Of a stretch of 64,000 bases of DNA, positions 8,441-17,014 are shown in pieces. Source of the stretch: Falsiroseomonas selenitidurans (lineage in GTDB: Bacteria; Pseudomonadota; Alphaproteobacteria; Acetobacterales; Acetobacteraceae); the NCBI RefSeq assembly GCF_012103215.1, contig NZ_JAAVNE010000008.1, positions 90,304-154,303 on the forward strand. The letters run 5' to 3'. Under the pieces are notes generated by a model. It did no database searches. It was not told the DNA's origin and saw only the letters and a list, made by a program, of their open reading frames with translations. The first letter of the stretch is position 1. Each line of letters opens with the position of its first letter. Both the position numbers and the translations under genes were made by a program.

Positions 8441-9406
8441 TCACCGCCGCCAGGGCCGCCTCTGCCACAGGCCCTGCAGCGTGGCGTGGTCGGCGCGCAT
8501 CATGTTGCGGTAGTCCTGGCCGATGAGGGGGCGCAGCGGCAGGCCGGTGCGTTCGGCATCGGCGATCAGGGCGGGGTCGGCGAGGGCGTCGCGGAAGGCG
8601 GCTTCCAGGCGCAGGCGGATTTCCTCCGGCAGGCCGGGTGGCGCGCCGATGCCGCGGGCGGAGCCGCCGAGGACGTCGTAGCCCTGTTCCTTGAAGGTGG
8701 GCACCTGGCTGGTGGGGGCCCAGCGTGCCGGGCCGCCCTGGGCCAGGCAGCGGATGCGGCCTTCGCGCAGCAGCGGCAGGCCTTCGCTCATGTTGAAGCT
8801 GCCGACGGGCAGGCTGCCGCCGAGCACGTCGCGCTGCACCGGGGCGGTGCCGGCATAGGGCACGTGCAGCAGGCGCACGCCGGCCACTTCCTCGAAGTTA
8901 AGCTGCAGCATGTGGTCGTCGGAGCCGATGCCGGCGGTGCCGACGCCGATGCCCTCCGGGTCGCGCTTCGCGGCTTCCTTCAGGTCGTCCAGCGTGCGCC
9001 AGGGGCTGTCGGCGCGCACCCAGAAGCCGCCCGGGTCGTCCACCACATTGGCGATGTAGGTGAAGTCTTCCGGCCGGTAGCGCGGGCGGCGTTCCACGGC
9101 CACGGCGTGCATGGCGGTGTTGGTGAGGGCGCCCAGCGTGTAGCCATCGGGCGCGGCGTTGAACAGGGCCTCGAACCCCAGCTGGCCGGCGGCCCCGGGG
9201 CGGTTGACGATGGCGAAGCGGGCGCCCGGCAGGCGCGGCGTGACGAAGTGGACCACCGGGCGAACCATGTTGTCCACGCCGCCGCCGGGCGGGAAGGGGA
9301 CGATGACCTCGATGGCGCGGTCAGCCGGCCAGGCGGCCTGGGCGATGCGGGGGGCGGCCAGCGCGGCGACGGTGGCGGCGCCCAGCAGGGCGCGGCGGGT
9401 GGTCAT
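8441..9406 (-). CDS. Bug (TctC) family periplasmic substrate-binding protein
   Basis: A 321-residue Bug receptor. ATG 9406 gives MTTRRALLGAATVAALAAP with twin-arginine-like signal ending AQA; GGGAGG stands eight bases upstream. In-frame codons further upstream would add 40 residues without family similarity. Pocket motifs include VIVPFPPGGGVDNMVRP, the FAIVNRPGAAGQ block and LLHVPYAGTAPVQRDVLGG. The central SSG-type loop reads GTAGIGSDDHMLQL, slightly different from the other Bug proteins here, suggesting another ligand. No TctA/TctB is nearby, so it is an orphan receptor. The divergent neighbour at 9604 encodes a small exported protein. Confidence 0.94.
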   Translation of the reverse strand: MTTRRALLGAATVAALAAPRIAQAAWPADRAIEVIVPFPPGGGVDNMVRPVVHFVTPRLPGARFAIVNRPGAAGQLGFEALFNAAPDGYTLGALTNTAMHAVAVERRPRYRPEDFTYIANVVDDPGGFWVRADSPWRTLDDLKEAAKRDPEGIGVGTAGIGSDDHMLQLNFEEVAGVRLLHVPYAGTAPVQRDVLGGSLPVGSFNMSEGLPLLREGRIRCLAQGGPARWAPTSQVPTFKEQGYDVLGGSARGIGAPPGLPEEIRLRLEAAFRDALADPALIADAERTGLPLRPLIGQDYRNMMRADHATLQGLWQRRPWRR

Positions 9407-9603
9407 CTCGGGTCCTCCCATGGACGTTGGGGGGAGCATGGACTCGGCGCATCGACGACACAAGTCCTTGAACCGGCTGCACAAATCGTTCTGCGGTGCG
9501 GAACGGCGCGGCACAGGCAAAGCCAATGGGCTTCATCGGCAGCGCGTCTTGGCGGCATGGTGCGGCGGCGCGCCAGGATGCGGGCAAGGCAGGAGAAACT
9601 GAC

Positions 9604-10110
9604 ATGACCCGTCGCACCGCGTTCCTGGCCATCCTGGTTGCCCTGGCGGCCGGCCCCGCCCTGGCGCAGACGCCCTTCCCCTGCCGGCTCGGCCAGGCGG
9701 GCAAGGACAGCTTCCTGGTGGCGGAGGCGTTCGCCCTGGTGATCCTGGAGGAGCCGCCGGAGGCGGCGCGCAGCGAGTACCGGGTGCTGGTGCGCAACCC
9801 GCACCCCTGGCCGGCCGCCGTGCTGGCCGGCATCGACCTGCCGGGGCTGGTGGAGGCGCCGGCGGAGCCGATGGTGATCCCGGCGCGGGAGGCGGCGGAG
9901 GTCAGCATCGGCTGGTTCCCGCACGACATGTCCCGCGGCCGCATGGCGCCGCCGCGGCTGGAGGCGGTGCGGGCACGGATGACGTTTCCGCTCTGCCAGG
10001 TGTTCCAGCCGGCGGTCGGGGCGGTGCCGTCAGCCCGCCGCGCGGTCCCGGCGCGTGGCTTCCAGGTCGTCCGCGATGAAGCCGCGGATGATCTCCGCCA
10101 GGGATTCTGA
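9604..10110 (+). CDS. Hypothetical exported protein
   Basis: A 168-residue protein with a clear Sec signal (RRTAFLAILVALAAGPALAQ) and about 145 mature residues. The mature part holds two cysteines (PFPCRLGQ and FPLCQVFQ) that may form a disulfide, and beta-rich sequence such as YRVLVRNPHPWPAAV, which suggests an immunoglobulin-like or beta-sandwich fold. I do not recognise the family. ATG 9604 follows GGCAGGAGAAACTGAC, a good ribosome site. The last 81 bases overlap the 3' end of the converging denD gene, so the final 26 residues are encoded antisense to it; the true conserved core probably ends near residue 140. Confidence 0.65.
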   Translation: MTRRTAFLAILVALAAGPALAQTPFPCRLGQAGKDSFLVAEAFALVILEEPPEAARSEYRVLVRNPHPWPAAVLAGIDLPGLVEAPAEPMVIPAREAAEVSIGWFPHDMSRGRMAPPRLEAVRARMTFPLCQVFQPAVGAVPSARRAVPARGFQVVRDEAADDLRQGF

Positions 10111-11016
10111 GCGGACGAAGCCCAGCCCCGGGGCACGGGTGGCGGCGAAGGCGGCGGGCCAGCCATCGACGATCGCCGCGACCTCCGCATCCGGCACGGG
10201 GCGGGCCAGGGCGCGGGTTTCCGCCCCGGCCACCTCCTCCAGCGCCGCCAGCATCTCCCCGATGCTGGCGGAAAGGCCCGGCGGGTTGATGCCGCGGTCG
10301 CGGCCCAGCGCCGCGCTGTCCATCGCCGCCGCATGGGCCAGCCAGTCCACGGCGCGGCGGGGGGAGCAGATCCACAGGCGAAAACCCTCCGCCACCGGAT
10401 AGGTGCCGGGCAGGCCCAGCAGCGGTTCTCGGATGATGGCGGAGACGAAGGAGGAGGCGGCGCGGTTCGGCCGCCCGGGGCGCACCATCACCGTCGGCAG
10501 GCGGATGGAGACGGCGTCGAGGAAGCCGCGCCGGCTGGCATCGGCCAGCAGCAACTCGCCGATCGCCTTCTGCGCGCCGTAGGAATTGGTGGGCAGCTGC
10601 CGCGCATCGTCCGGCACCATCGCCTGCTGGCCACCGTCGAAGGAGGCGACGGAGGAGGTGAAGACCACGCGCGGCGGGGCGGGCAGGGTGCGGCAGGTGT
10701 CGATCAGCGCCTGGGTGCCGGCGATGTTCACCCGGATGCCGAGGTCGTAATCGGCTTCCGCCGCGGCGCTGACCACCGCGGCCAGGTGCACGACAAGGCC
10801 GGTGCCCGCCGGAATCGCCCCGGCCAGTGCGGCGCGGTCCGCCACGTCGCCGCCCAGGCAGCGCAGCGGGAAGGGGGTGTCGAGCGGCGCCGGGGCGTGC
10901 AGGTCGAACAGGGTCATGCCGGTGATGGGCGTGCCGCCCACGGCGCCGTCCCGCGCCAGGCGCGCTGCCAGCCGCCGCCCGAGGAACCCGCCGCCGCCCA
11001 GGATCGTGACCTGCAT
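10030..11016 (-). CDS. denD: D-erythronate dehydrogenase (NAD-dependent epimerase/dehydratase family)
   Basis: A 328-residue extended SDR matching DenD, which oxidises D-erythronate to 2-oxo-tetronate in four-carbon acid-sugar catabolism. It shows the Rossmann motif GGGGFLGRRLA, the HLAAVVSAAAEADYDLG stretch, the active-site Tyr-Lys in SYGAQKAIGEL, the RLPTVMVRPGRPN block and NPPGLSASIGEM. The start is ATG 11016 (MQVTILGG); an upstream ATG at 11070 would add 18 unrelated residues. DenD usually travels with a four-carbon acid kinase and an aldolase or isomerase, and none is adjacent here. dpaL is divergent 110 bases away. Function by family similarity; the substrate could be a related sugar acid. 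Confidence 0.85.
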   Translation of the reverse strand: MQVTILGGGGFLGRRLAARLARDGAVGGTPITGMTLFDLHAPAPLDTPFPLRCLGGDVADRAALAGAIPAGTGLVVHLAAVVSAAAEADYDLGIRVNIAGTQALIDTCRTLPAPPRVVFTSSVASFDGGQQAMVPDDARQLPTNSYGAQKAIGELLLADASRRGFLDAVSIRLPTVMVRPGRPNRAASSFVSAIIREPLLGLPGTYPVAEGFRLWICSPRRAVDWLAHAAAMDSAALGRDRGINPPGLSASIGEMLAALEEVAGAETRALARPVPDAEVAAIVDGWPAAFAATRAPGLGFVRSESLAEIIRGFIADDLEATRRDRAAG

Positions 11017-11126
11017 CTTCCGCCCCCCGATTCGCCACCCCACCATGCCGCCGGGACGGGGCGGCGCCAAGGCGGCAGGGCCGCCCGCGATTGCGGCGCG
11101 GCGCGGCGCGCGCCACTCTCCGCCGC

Positions 11127-12296
11127 ATGATCCCCGACCGCCCCTATCGCCTGCTGCTCAATCGCCGCCACGGCACGCCCGGCGTGGTGGTGCTGCCGGA
11201 TTCCGGCTTCCGCCGCACCCGCGCCGAGATCGAGGGCTGGCCCGGCTATGCGCCGACGCCGCTGCACGACCTGCCCGAGGTGGCGGCCGCGGCGCGGCTG
11301 GCGGAGGTGGCGTACAAGGACGAGGCCGGCCGCTTCGGCCTGGGCAGCTTCAAGGCGCTGGGTGGCGCCTATGCGGTGGCGCGGCTGCTGGTGGGCGAAC
11401 TCGCCCGGCGCGGCGTGGCCAATGCGGCGACGACGACGGAGCTGGAGGAAGGTGCGCACCGGGATGCCCTGCGCGCCATCACCGTGACCTGCGCCACGGA
11501 TGGCAACCATGGTCGTTCCGTCGCCTGGGGCGCGCAGCGCTTCGGCGCGCGCTGCGTCATCTTCGTGCATGAGACGGTCAGCCAGGGCCGGCGGGACGCC
11601 ATCGCCCGCTACGGCGCGGAAATCCGCGTGGTGCCCGGCAATTACGACGATGCGGTGCGGGAAGCGGCGCGGCTGGCCGCGGCGGAAGGCTGGTTCGTCG
11701 TCTCCGACACCTCCTATGAGGGCTACACCGAGGTGCCGCGGGACGTGATGCAGGGCTACCGCCTGATGGCGGAGGAAGCGGCGGCGCAGATGGCCGGGCG
11801 GGTGCCGACCCATGCCTTCATCCAGGCCGGCGTCGGCGGCGTGGCGGCGGCGGTCTCCATCCAGCTGCGCGCCCGCTTCGGCGCCGGCGTGAAGCTGGTG
11901 GTGGTGGAGCCGGAGCGCGCCGCCTGCCTGCTGGCCAGCGCCGAGGCCGGGGAAGCCGTGGCGGTGGAAGGCGAGCTCGACACGCTGATGGCGGGCCTGG
12001 CCTGCGGCGAGCCCAGCCTGCTGGCGTGGCAGGAGCTGGAGCGCGGCGCCTTCGCCTTCATGGCTGTCTCCGATGCCAGCGCGGTGGATGCGATGCGCCT
12101 GCTGGCGCGGCGGCAGCCGGGGCTTGTGGCCGGGGAAAGCGCGGTGGCAGGGCTGGCGGCGCTGCTGCTGGTGGCACGCGACCCGATGACCCGCGCCATG
12201 CTGGGGCTGGAGGCGGAAAGCCGCGTGCTGCTGTTCGGCACGGAGGGGGCCACCGATCCGGAACTCTACGAGAGGTTGATCGCCGGGGACGATTGA
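11127..12296 (+). CDS. dpaL: Diaminopropionate ammonia-lyase
   Basis: A 389-residue PLP enzyme of the fold-type II group. It converts 2,3-diaminopropionate (and often D-serine) to pyruvate and ammonia. The PLP-binding lysine is in GLGSFKALGGAYAV, the substrate loop in ATDGNHGRSVAWGAQ, and the phosphate-binding glycine loop is probably QAGVGGVAAAV. Length matches the family (about 400). ATG 11127 is chosen because the conserved N-terminus begins shortly after; the frame is open upstream. It is divergent from denD and is followed by two Bug receptors, so import of an amino-acid-like compound is plausible. The cytoplasmic reaction is well supported, the pathway is not. Confidence 0.9.
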   Translation: MIPDRPYRLLLNRRHGTPGVVVLPDSGFRRTRAEIEGWPGYAPTPLHDLPEVAAAARLAEVAYKDEAGRFGLGSFKALGGAYAVARLLVGELARRGVANAATTTELEEGAHRDALRAITVTCATDGNHGRSVAWGAQRFGARCVIFVHETVSQGRRDAIARYGAEIRVVPGNYDDAVREAARLAAAEGWFVVSDTSYEGYTEVPRDVMQGYRLMAEEAAAQMAGRVPTHAFIQAGVGGVAAAVSIQLRARFGAGVKLVVVEPERAACLLASAEAGEAVAVEGELDTLMAGLACGEPSLLAWQELERGAFAFMAVSDASAVDAMRLLARRQPGLVAGESAVAGLAALLLVARDPMTRAMLGLEAESRVLLFGTEGATDPELYERLIAGDD

Positions 12297-12377
12297 CCGC
12301 GGGTTGCTGCAACGCAACAAGCCGGGAACCCGGGCTGGCCTGTGGCGCTGGCCTGGAAACCTTCCGGAGCCTTCGTC

Positions 12378-13352
12378 ATGAATCGTCGCGATCTTCTCGC
12401 CACCGGTGCCGCCCTTCTCTCGGGGGGCCTCGCCGCCCCGGCCCTGGCCCAGGGCGGCTGGCCGAACCAGCCGATCCGGCTGGTGGTGCCCTTCTCGGCC
12501 GGCGGTCCGACCGACATCCCCGCCCGCCTGTTCGCGGAACAGATGGCGCCTTCCCTGCCGCAGCGGGTGATCGTGGAGAACCGGACCGGCGCCGGCGTGC
12601 TGGTGGGGACGGAGGTGGTCGCCAAGGCCAATGACGGCCACACCTTCCTCTATACCACCGTGGCCCATGCGGCGCTGCGCGCGCTGTTCCAGCGGCTGCC
12701 CTTCGACCCCATCGGCGACTTCATGCCGGTGGCGCTGGTCGGCGTGATCCCGCTGGTGGTGACGGTGGGCAAGGATTTCGCGGCGCGCGACCTGGCCGGG
12801 CTGCAGGCGGCGCTGAAGGCGGATCCGGGCGGGCTGTCCTATGCCTCCTCCGGCAATGGCGGGGCGCTGCACCTGGCGACCGAGTTGCTGCTGCGGGCGC
12901 TGGACGGGCGGGCGCTGCACGTGCCCTACCGCGGCACCGCGGCGGCGATGCCGGATGTGCTGAACGGCACCATCCCGCTGATCGTGGACGTCGCGACCAG
13001 CGCGCTGCCCTATGCGCAGCGGGGCGAGACCCGGGCGCTGGCGATCATGGGCAACCAGCGCCTGCCGCAGCTGCCGGCGGTGCCGACCACGGCGGAGGCA
13101 GGCTATCCGGGGCTGGAGGCCTATACCTGGCACATGGTGCTGGCGCCGAAGGGCACGCCGCAGCCGGTGATCCAGACGATGAACCAGGCGCTGATGCGCG
13201 CCGCCGCCCTGCCCGCGGTGCAGAGCCGGCTTTCCGACCTGGCGATGCGCCTGGTCACCGACAGCACCCCCGAATCCGCCACCGCCTGGCTGGCGGCGGA
13301 GACGCAGAAATGGACCGCGGTGATCCGCGAGGCCAACATCACCGTCAACTGA
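12378..13352 (+). CDS. Bug (TctC) family periplasmic substrate-binding protein
   Basis: A 324-residue Bug receptor with twin-arginine-like signal (MNRRDLLATGAALLSGG, cleaved after ALAQ). Hallmarks: LVVPFSAGGPTDIPARL, VIVENRTGAGVLVGTEV, YASSGNGGALHLATEL and HVPYRGTAAAMPDVLNG. ATG 12378 has GGAG eight bases upstream. It is clearly paralogous to the next gene: both share the SSGNGG loop, the AYTWHMV stretch and the VTDSTP/VSDSTP C-terminal motif, so the pair probably arose by tandem duplication. No membrane partner is present. It follows dpaL by 81 bases and could be cotranscribed. Confidence 0.95.
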   Translation: MNRRDLLATGAALLSGGLAAPALAQGGWPNQPIRLVVPFSAGGPTDIPARLFAEQMAPSLPQRVIVENRTGAGVLVGTEVVAKANDGHTFLYTTVAHAALRALFQRLPFDPIGDFMPVALVGVIPLVVTVGKDFAARDLAGLQAALKADPGGLSYASSGNGGALHLATELLLRALDGRALHVPYRGTAAAMPDVLNGTIPLIVDVATSALPYAQRGETRALAIMGNQRLPQLPAVPTTAEAGYPGLEAYTWHMVLAPKGTPQPVIQTMNQALMRAAALPAVQSRLSDLAMRLVTDSTPESATAWLAAETQKWTAVIREANITVN

Positions 13353-13358
13353 GCGGCG

Positions 13359-13389
13359 CGGCCCCCGCCCCGCCAAGGGGCGGGGGCCG
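13359..13389. terminator. 13-bp GC hairpin between two Bug genes
   Basis: CGGCCCCCGCCCC (13359-13371) pairs perfectly with 13377-13389 around the loop GCCAA, seven bases after the first Bug stop. It has no T-tract. It probably ends or weakens transcription before the second receptor gene, whose ATG is 127 bases on. Confidence 0.6.
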
Positions 13390-13516
13390 TCCACCCCCCT
13401 GCGCGTAACCACCCGGCACCGGAACCTGTTGACGCCGGCGCCCGAACGCCCCCCAAACTGGACCCGTCCAGGAAAGCAACGGGCGGGACCCATCGCCCGT
13501 GGGGGAGAGCATCGCG

Positions 13517-14521
13517 ATGACGAAGACATGGTCGATCGGCCGTCGGGGCCTGCTGGCCGCCGGCGGCGCTGGCCTGGCCGCGCCCGGCCTGCTGGTGCGC
13601 CCGGCCTCGGCCCAGGCCGCCTGGCCGGCGCAGCCGGTGCGGATGGTGGTGCCGTTCGCTGCCGGCGGCCCGACGGACGTGCCGGCCCGCCTGCTGGCGG
13701 AGGAGATGTCGAAGGTCCTGCCGAACCGCGTCGTGGTGGAAAACCGCACCGGGTCGGGCGTCGTCATCGGCACGGACGTGGTGGCGAAGGGGCCGCAGGA
13801 TGGCTCGATGCTGCTGTATTCCACCGTCGCCCATGCGGTGACGCGGGCGATGTTCCCGACCCTGCCCTTCGACCCGATCGCCGATTTCACGCCCTGCGCG
13901 CTGGTCGGCCAGGTGCCGGTGATCCTGCTGGTGAACAACGACTTCCCGGCCCGCACCCTGGCCGAGTTCATCGCCGTGCTGCGGGCGAACCCCGGCAAGT
14001 ACGACTATGCCTCCTCCGGCAATGGCGGCGCGGTGCACCTGGCGACGGAGCTGTTCCTGCACGCCGCCGGCGGGCTGAAGGTGAACCACATCCCCTATCG
14101 CGGCTCCTCCGCCGCGCTGCCGGACGTGCTGTCGGGCCGGGTGCCGATGATCTTCGATATCGCCGCCTCCGCGCTGCCCTATGCGCGGTCCGGCCAGCTG
14201 CGGGCGCTGGGCATCAGCACCAAGACGCGCTCGCCCCTGGCGCCCACCATCCCGACCATGATCGAGCAGGGGGTGGCGGGCTACGAGGCCTATACCTGGC
14301 ACATGGTCTTCGCCCGCAGCGGCACGCCGGCACCGGTCATCCAGGCGGTGAACCGGGCGGTGAACGCGGCGGTGAACGTCCCCGCCGTGAAGGACCGCCT
14401 GCTGGGCTTCGCCATGCAGGTGGTCAGCGACAGCACGCCCGACTCCGCCGCCGCCTACCTCCGCAGCGAGATCGGGGTGTGGGAGCCGCTGGTGCGCGCC
14501 GCCGGCATCCGGGCGAGCTGA
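13517..14521 (+). CDS. Bug (TctC) family periplasmic substrate-binding protein
   Basis: A 334-residue Bug receptor with signal MTKTWSIGRRGLLAAGG... ending ASAQ. Pocket motifs: MVVPFAAGGPTDVPARLL, VVVENRTGSGVVIGTDVV, YASSGNGGAVHLATELF and HIPYRGSSAALPDVLSG. ATG 13517 follows GGGGGAGAG. It is the tandem paralogue of the gene at 12378, with the same loop and C-terminal motifs but diverged lobes, so the two may bind related ligands. A hairpin lies between them. The gene ends seven bases before the converging acyl-CoA dehydrogenase. Confidence 0.95.
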   Translation: MTKTWSIGRRGLLAAGGAGLAAPGLLVRPASAQAAWPAQPVRMVVPFAAGGPTDVPARLLAEEMSKVLPNRVVVENRTGSGVVIGTDVVAKGPQDGSMLLYSTVAHAVTRAMFPTLPFDPIADFTPCALVGQVPVILLVNNDFPARTLAEFIAVLRANPGKYDYASSGNGGAVHLATELFLHAAGGLKVNHIPYRGSSAALPDVLSGRVPMIFDIAASALPYARSGQLRALGISTKTRSPLAPTIPTMIEQGVAGYEAYTWHMVFARSGTPAPVIQAVNRAVNAAVNVPAVKDRLLGFAMQVVSDSTPDSAAAYLRSEIGVWEPLVRAAGIRAS

Positions 14522-14528
14522 AGCGGGC

Positions 14529-16196
14529 TCAGGCGCCGGGGTCGGGCAACCACCCCTCCGGCGCCGCCTCATCCTCCGCCGCCAGCGGGTCGCGCGGCAG
14601 CACGCGGTGGCGCAGCACCAGGCGGGCCAGATGCAGCCGGCGCGGATCCTCCAGCCGCGCCGCCTCCCACGCCATCGCGGCGGCGGAGGCCAGGTGGTAC
14701 AGGGCGGAGGCCGCCTGCCGCGCCAGGGCGGGCTCGTCCATCGCGCGCTCAGCCAGCGCCACCGCCCGCCCCAGCGCCGCCGGGGCTTCCGGCAGCGCGT
14801 CGCCATTGCCCAGCAATCCCTCCACATGCCGCCGCAGCACCGGCAGCGCGGCCTCGCGCTTCGCCGCCCGCAGCACGTCGAGCGCCACGATGTTGCTGGT
14901 TCCCTCCCAGATGCTCCCCAGATGCGCGTCGCGCAGCAGGCGGGCATCGGACCATTCCTCGATGTAGCCGCAGCCGCCGCGCACCTCCATCGCATCGCCC
15001 GTGACGCGCCGCGCATCGCGGCAGGCGCGGAACTTGATCAGCGGCGTCAGGATCCGCAGCAGCGGGTAGGCGCCTTCCTCGCCCAGATCGGCGCGGCGCA
15101 GCGCCTCCGCGGTCTGGAACATCAGGCTGCGCGCCTGCTCCATCGGCAGCAGCATTTTTGCCAATTGCCGGCGCATCAGCGGCATCTCCACCAGCCTGCG
15201 GCCGAAGGCGCTGCGGCGATGCGCCACATACAGCGCCTCCGTCACCGCGCGGCGCATCAGGCCGGCGGCACGCACGCCGTTGGACAGGCGGGAGTTGTTC
15301 ACCATGTCCGCCATCTGCCGGAAGCCGGCGGCCGGATCGCCCACCAGGAAGGCCGTGGCGCCCTCCAGCCGGATCTCGCCACTGGCCATGGACCGGGTGC
15401 CGAGCTTCGGCTTCAGCCGCAGGATGCGGTAGGCGTTCGGCGTGCCATCCGGCAGCACCCGCGGCAGCAGGAACAGCGAGACGCCGGCCAGCCCCGGCCC
15501 GGCCCCCTCCCGCCGCGCCAGCACCATGGCGAGGCCGGCATCGGGGTTGGAGCAGAACCATTTGTCGCCCGCCAGCGCCCAGCTTCCATCCGGCCGCGGC
15601 GAGGCCACCACGGCCGTGGCGGCGACATCGCTGCCGGCGCCCTGTTCGGTCATGAACATCGCGCCCTGGAGCAGCGCGTCCATGTCCTGACTGGTCAGCG
15701 CCGGCAAATAGCGCGCGACCAGCGCCGGGTCGCCGAAGCGGCGCAGCGTGCGGGCCAGGCTGTCGGTCATGGAGACCGGGCAGCACAGGCCGAATTCCGC
15801 CTGCACCAGCAGGTAGGTCAGCAGGTATTTCGCCGCCGGCGGCATTGGCGCCGGCCAGCCCAGCACGCCACCGCGATGCGACAGCGCCGCCAGCCCATGC
15901 GCGCCGAAGGCGATGCGCTCCATCTCGCGGTAGGCCGGGTGGACCTCGATGTGCTGGCGGTCGTCGCCGCGGCGGTCGCGGCTGTGCAGCACCGGCGGGT
16001 TGCGGTCGGCGGTCGCCGCCAGCTCATCCAGCCGGCCGCCCGCCAGGGCGCCCAGACGGTCCAGATGCGGCGTCAAATGCGCCAGCAGATCCGCCGGGAG
16101 GTAGAGCCCCGCCAGCCGCGCGAGGTCCGGGTCGGCGCGCCACAGGTTCAGCCCGCGGCTGTCCGGCACCGCATCGGCGCCCATGGTCTGTGGCAT
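14529..16196 (-). CDS. AidB-like acyl-CoA dehydrogenase family flavoprotein
   Basis: A 555-residue flavoprotein close in length to AidB (about 540), longer than ordinary acyl-CoA dehydrogenases. Motifs: MFMTEQGAGSDVAAT (FAD/substrate loop), LAGDKWFCSN, RLKPKLGTRSMASGEI, GGCGYIEEWSDARLLRDA and SIWEGTSNIVALD, all AidB-type. The extra C-terminal helical segment follows. AidB proteins are linked to alkylation damage or act on unusual acyl groups. The start is ATG 16196 (MPQTMGAD); upstream in-frame codons add only Arg-rich non-conserved sequence. It is third in a likely minus-strand operon after a LIV-type receptor and an SDR, a context suggesting metabolism rather than DNA repair (inference). 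Confidence 0.9.
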   Translation of the reverse strand: MPQTMGADAVPDSRGLNLWRADPDLARLAGLYLPADLLAHLTPHLDRLGALAGGRLDELAATADRNPPVLHSRDRRGDDRQHIEVHPAYREMERIAFGAHGLAALSHRGGVLGWPAPMPPAAKYLLTYLLVQAEFGLCCPVSMTDSLARTLRRFGDPALVARYLPALTSQDMDALLQGAMFMTEQGAGSDVAATAVVASPRPDGSWALAGDKWFCSNPDAGLAMVLARREGAGPGLAGVSLFLLPRVLPDGTPNAYRILRLKPKLGTRSMASGEIRLEGATAFLVGDPAAGFRQMADMVNNSRLSNGVRAAGLMRRAVTEALYVAHRRSAFGRRLVEMPLMRRQLAKMLLPMEQARSLMFQTAEALRRADLGEEGAYPLLRILTPLIKFRACRDARRVTGDAMEVRGGCGYIEEWSDARLLRDAHLGSIWEGTSNIVALDVLRAAKREAALPVLRRHVEGLLGNGDALPEAPAALGRAVALAERAMDEPALARQAASALYHLASAAAMAWEAARLEDPRRLHLARLVLRHRVLPRDPLAAEDEAAPEGWLPDPGA

Positions 16197-16254
16197 CGTG
16201 TTCCGCCAACCCCGTTCCGTCCCGCCGCGACCCTGGCAAGCGGCGCGGCGGGGA

Positions 16255-17001
16255 TCAAGGCGCGCCGTTCGCCGTCCAGCCGCCATCCACCGCCAGCACC
16301 GCGCCATTGACGCTGGCGGCGGCGGGGGAGGCGAGGAAGCAGGCCATGGCGGCCACCTCCGCCGGCTGCACCAGGCGGCGCTGCGGGCTGCGGCGCATCA
16401 GCGCCTCCCCATCCAGGCGGCCGCGGGCGATCAGGTCGTTGATCAGCCAGGTTTCCACATAGCCGGGCGCGATGGCGTTCACCCGCACCCCGGCCGGGCC
16501 GAATTCGCAGGCCAGCGCGCGGGCCAGGTTGGCGACGCCGCCCTTGGTGGCGGCATAGGCGGCACGGTCCGCCCCGCCCACGGCGTGGAACAGGCTGGCG
16601 GTGAACAGGATCAGCCCATGGCCCTGCGGCAGCATCCGCCGCGCCGCCGCCTGGGCGGTCAGGAAGGCCCCGGTCAGGTTCACCTCCACCGTCTGGCGCC
16701 ATTCCGCCTCGGTCAGTTCGGTGGTCGGCTTGTTCATGGAAAAGCCGGCATTGGCGTGCGCCACGTCCACCCCGCCCCAGGCCGCATCCATGGCGGCGAA
16801 GGCGGCCTCCACATCGGCGGCCACGGCGACGCTGCCCTGGCGGCAGAGCCAGCCCTCCGGCGCCTCCGGCACCGCGTCCCGGTCCAGCACGCAGATCCGT
16901 GCGCCGTTCGCGGCGAAGGCGTCCGCCACGGCGCGGCCGATGCCGCGGGCGGCGCCGGTGACCAGCACGCGGGTGCCGGGGGGCGGGGTGGGGCTCAGCA
17001 T
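16255..17001 (-). CDS. SDR family NAD(P)-dependent oxidoreductase
   Basis: A 248-residue classical short-chain dehydrogenase. Cofactor motif VTGAARGIGRAV, the structural NAG in AHANAGFS, catalytic Ser in LFTASLFHAV, and the Tyr-Lys pair in AAYAATKGGVANLA are all present, followed by PGYVETWLIND. ATG 17001 is preferred; a TTG at 17010 would add three residues. The gene starts 13 bases after the LIV-type receptor stop and is followed 58 bases on by the AidB-like gene, so the three are probably cotranscribed. The likely role is oxidising or reducing an alcohol or ketone of the imported compound. Confidence 0.9.
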   Translation of the reverse strand: MLSPTPPPGTRVLVTGAARGIGRAVADAFAANGARICVLDRDAVPEAPEGWLCRQGSVAVAADVEAAFAAMDAAWGGVDVAHANAGFSMNKPTTELTEAEWRQTVEVNLTGAFLTAQAAARRMLPQGHGLILFTASLFHAVGGADRAAYAATKGGVANLARALACEFGPAGVRVNAIAPGYVETWLINDLIARGRLDGEALMRRSPQRRLVQPAEVAAMACFLASPAAASVNGAVLAVDGGWTANGAP

Positions 17002-17014
17002 CTCGGACAAGCCT

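Noticed and set aside
10914..13529. Long open frame on the minus strand (871 codons) opposite dpaL and a Bug gene
   Set aside because: It is antisense to two well-supported genes, is rich in Arg/His/Gly/Gln as GC-rich shadows are, and shows no domain.
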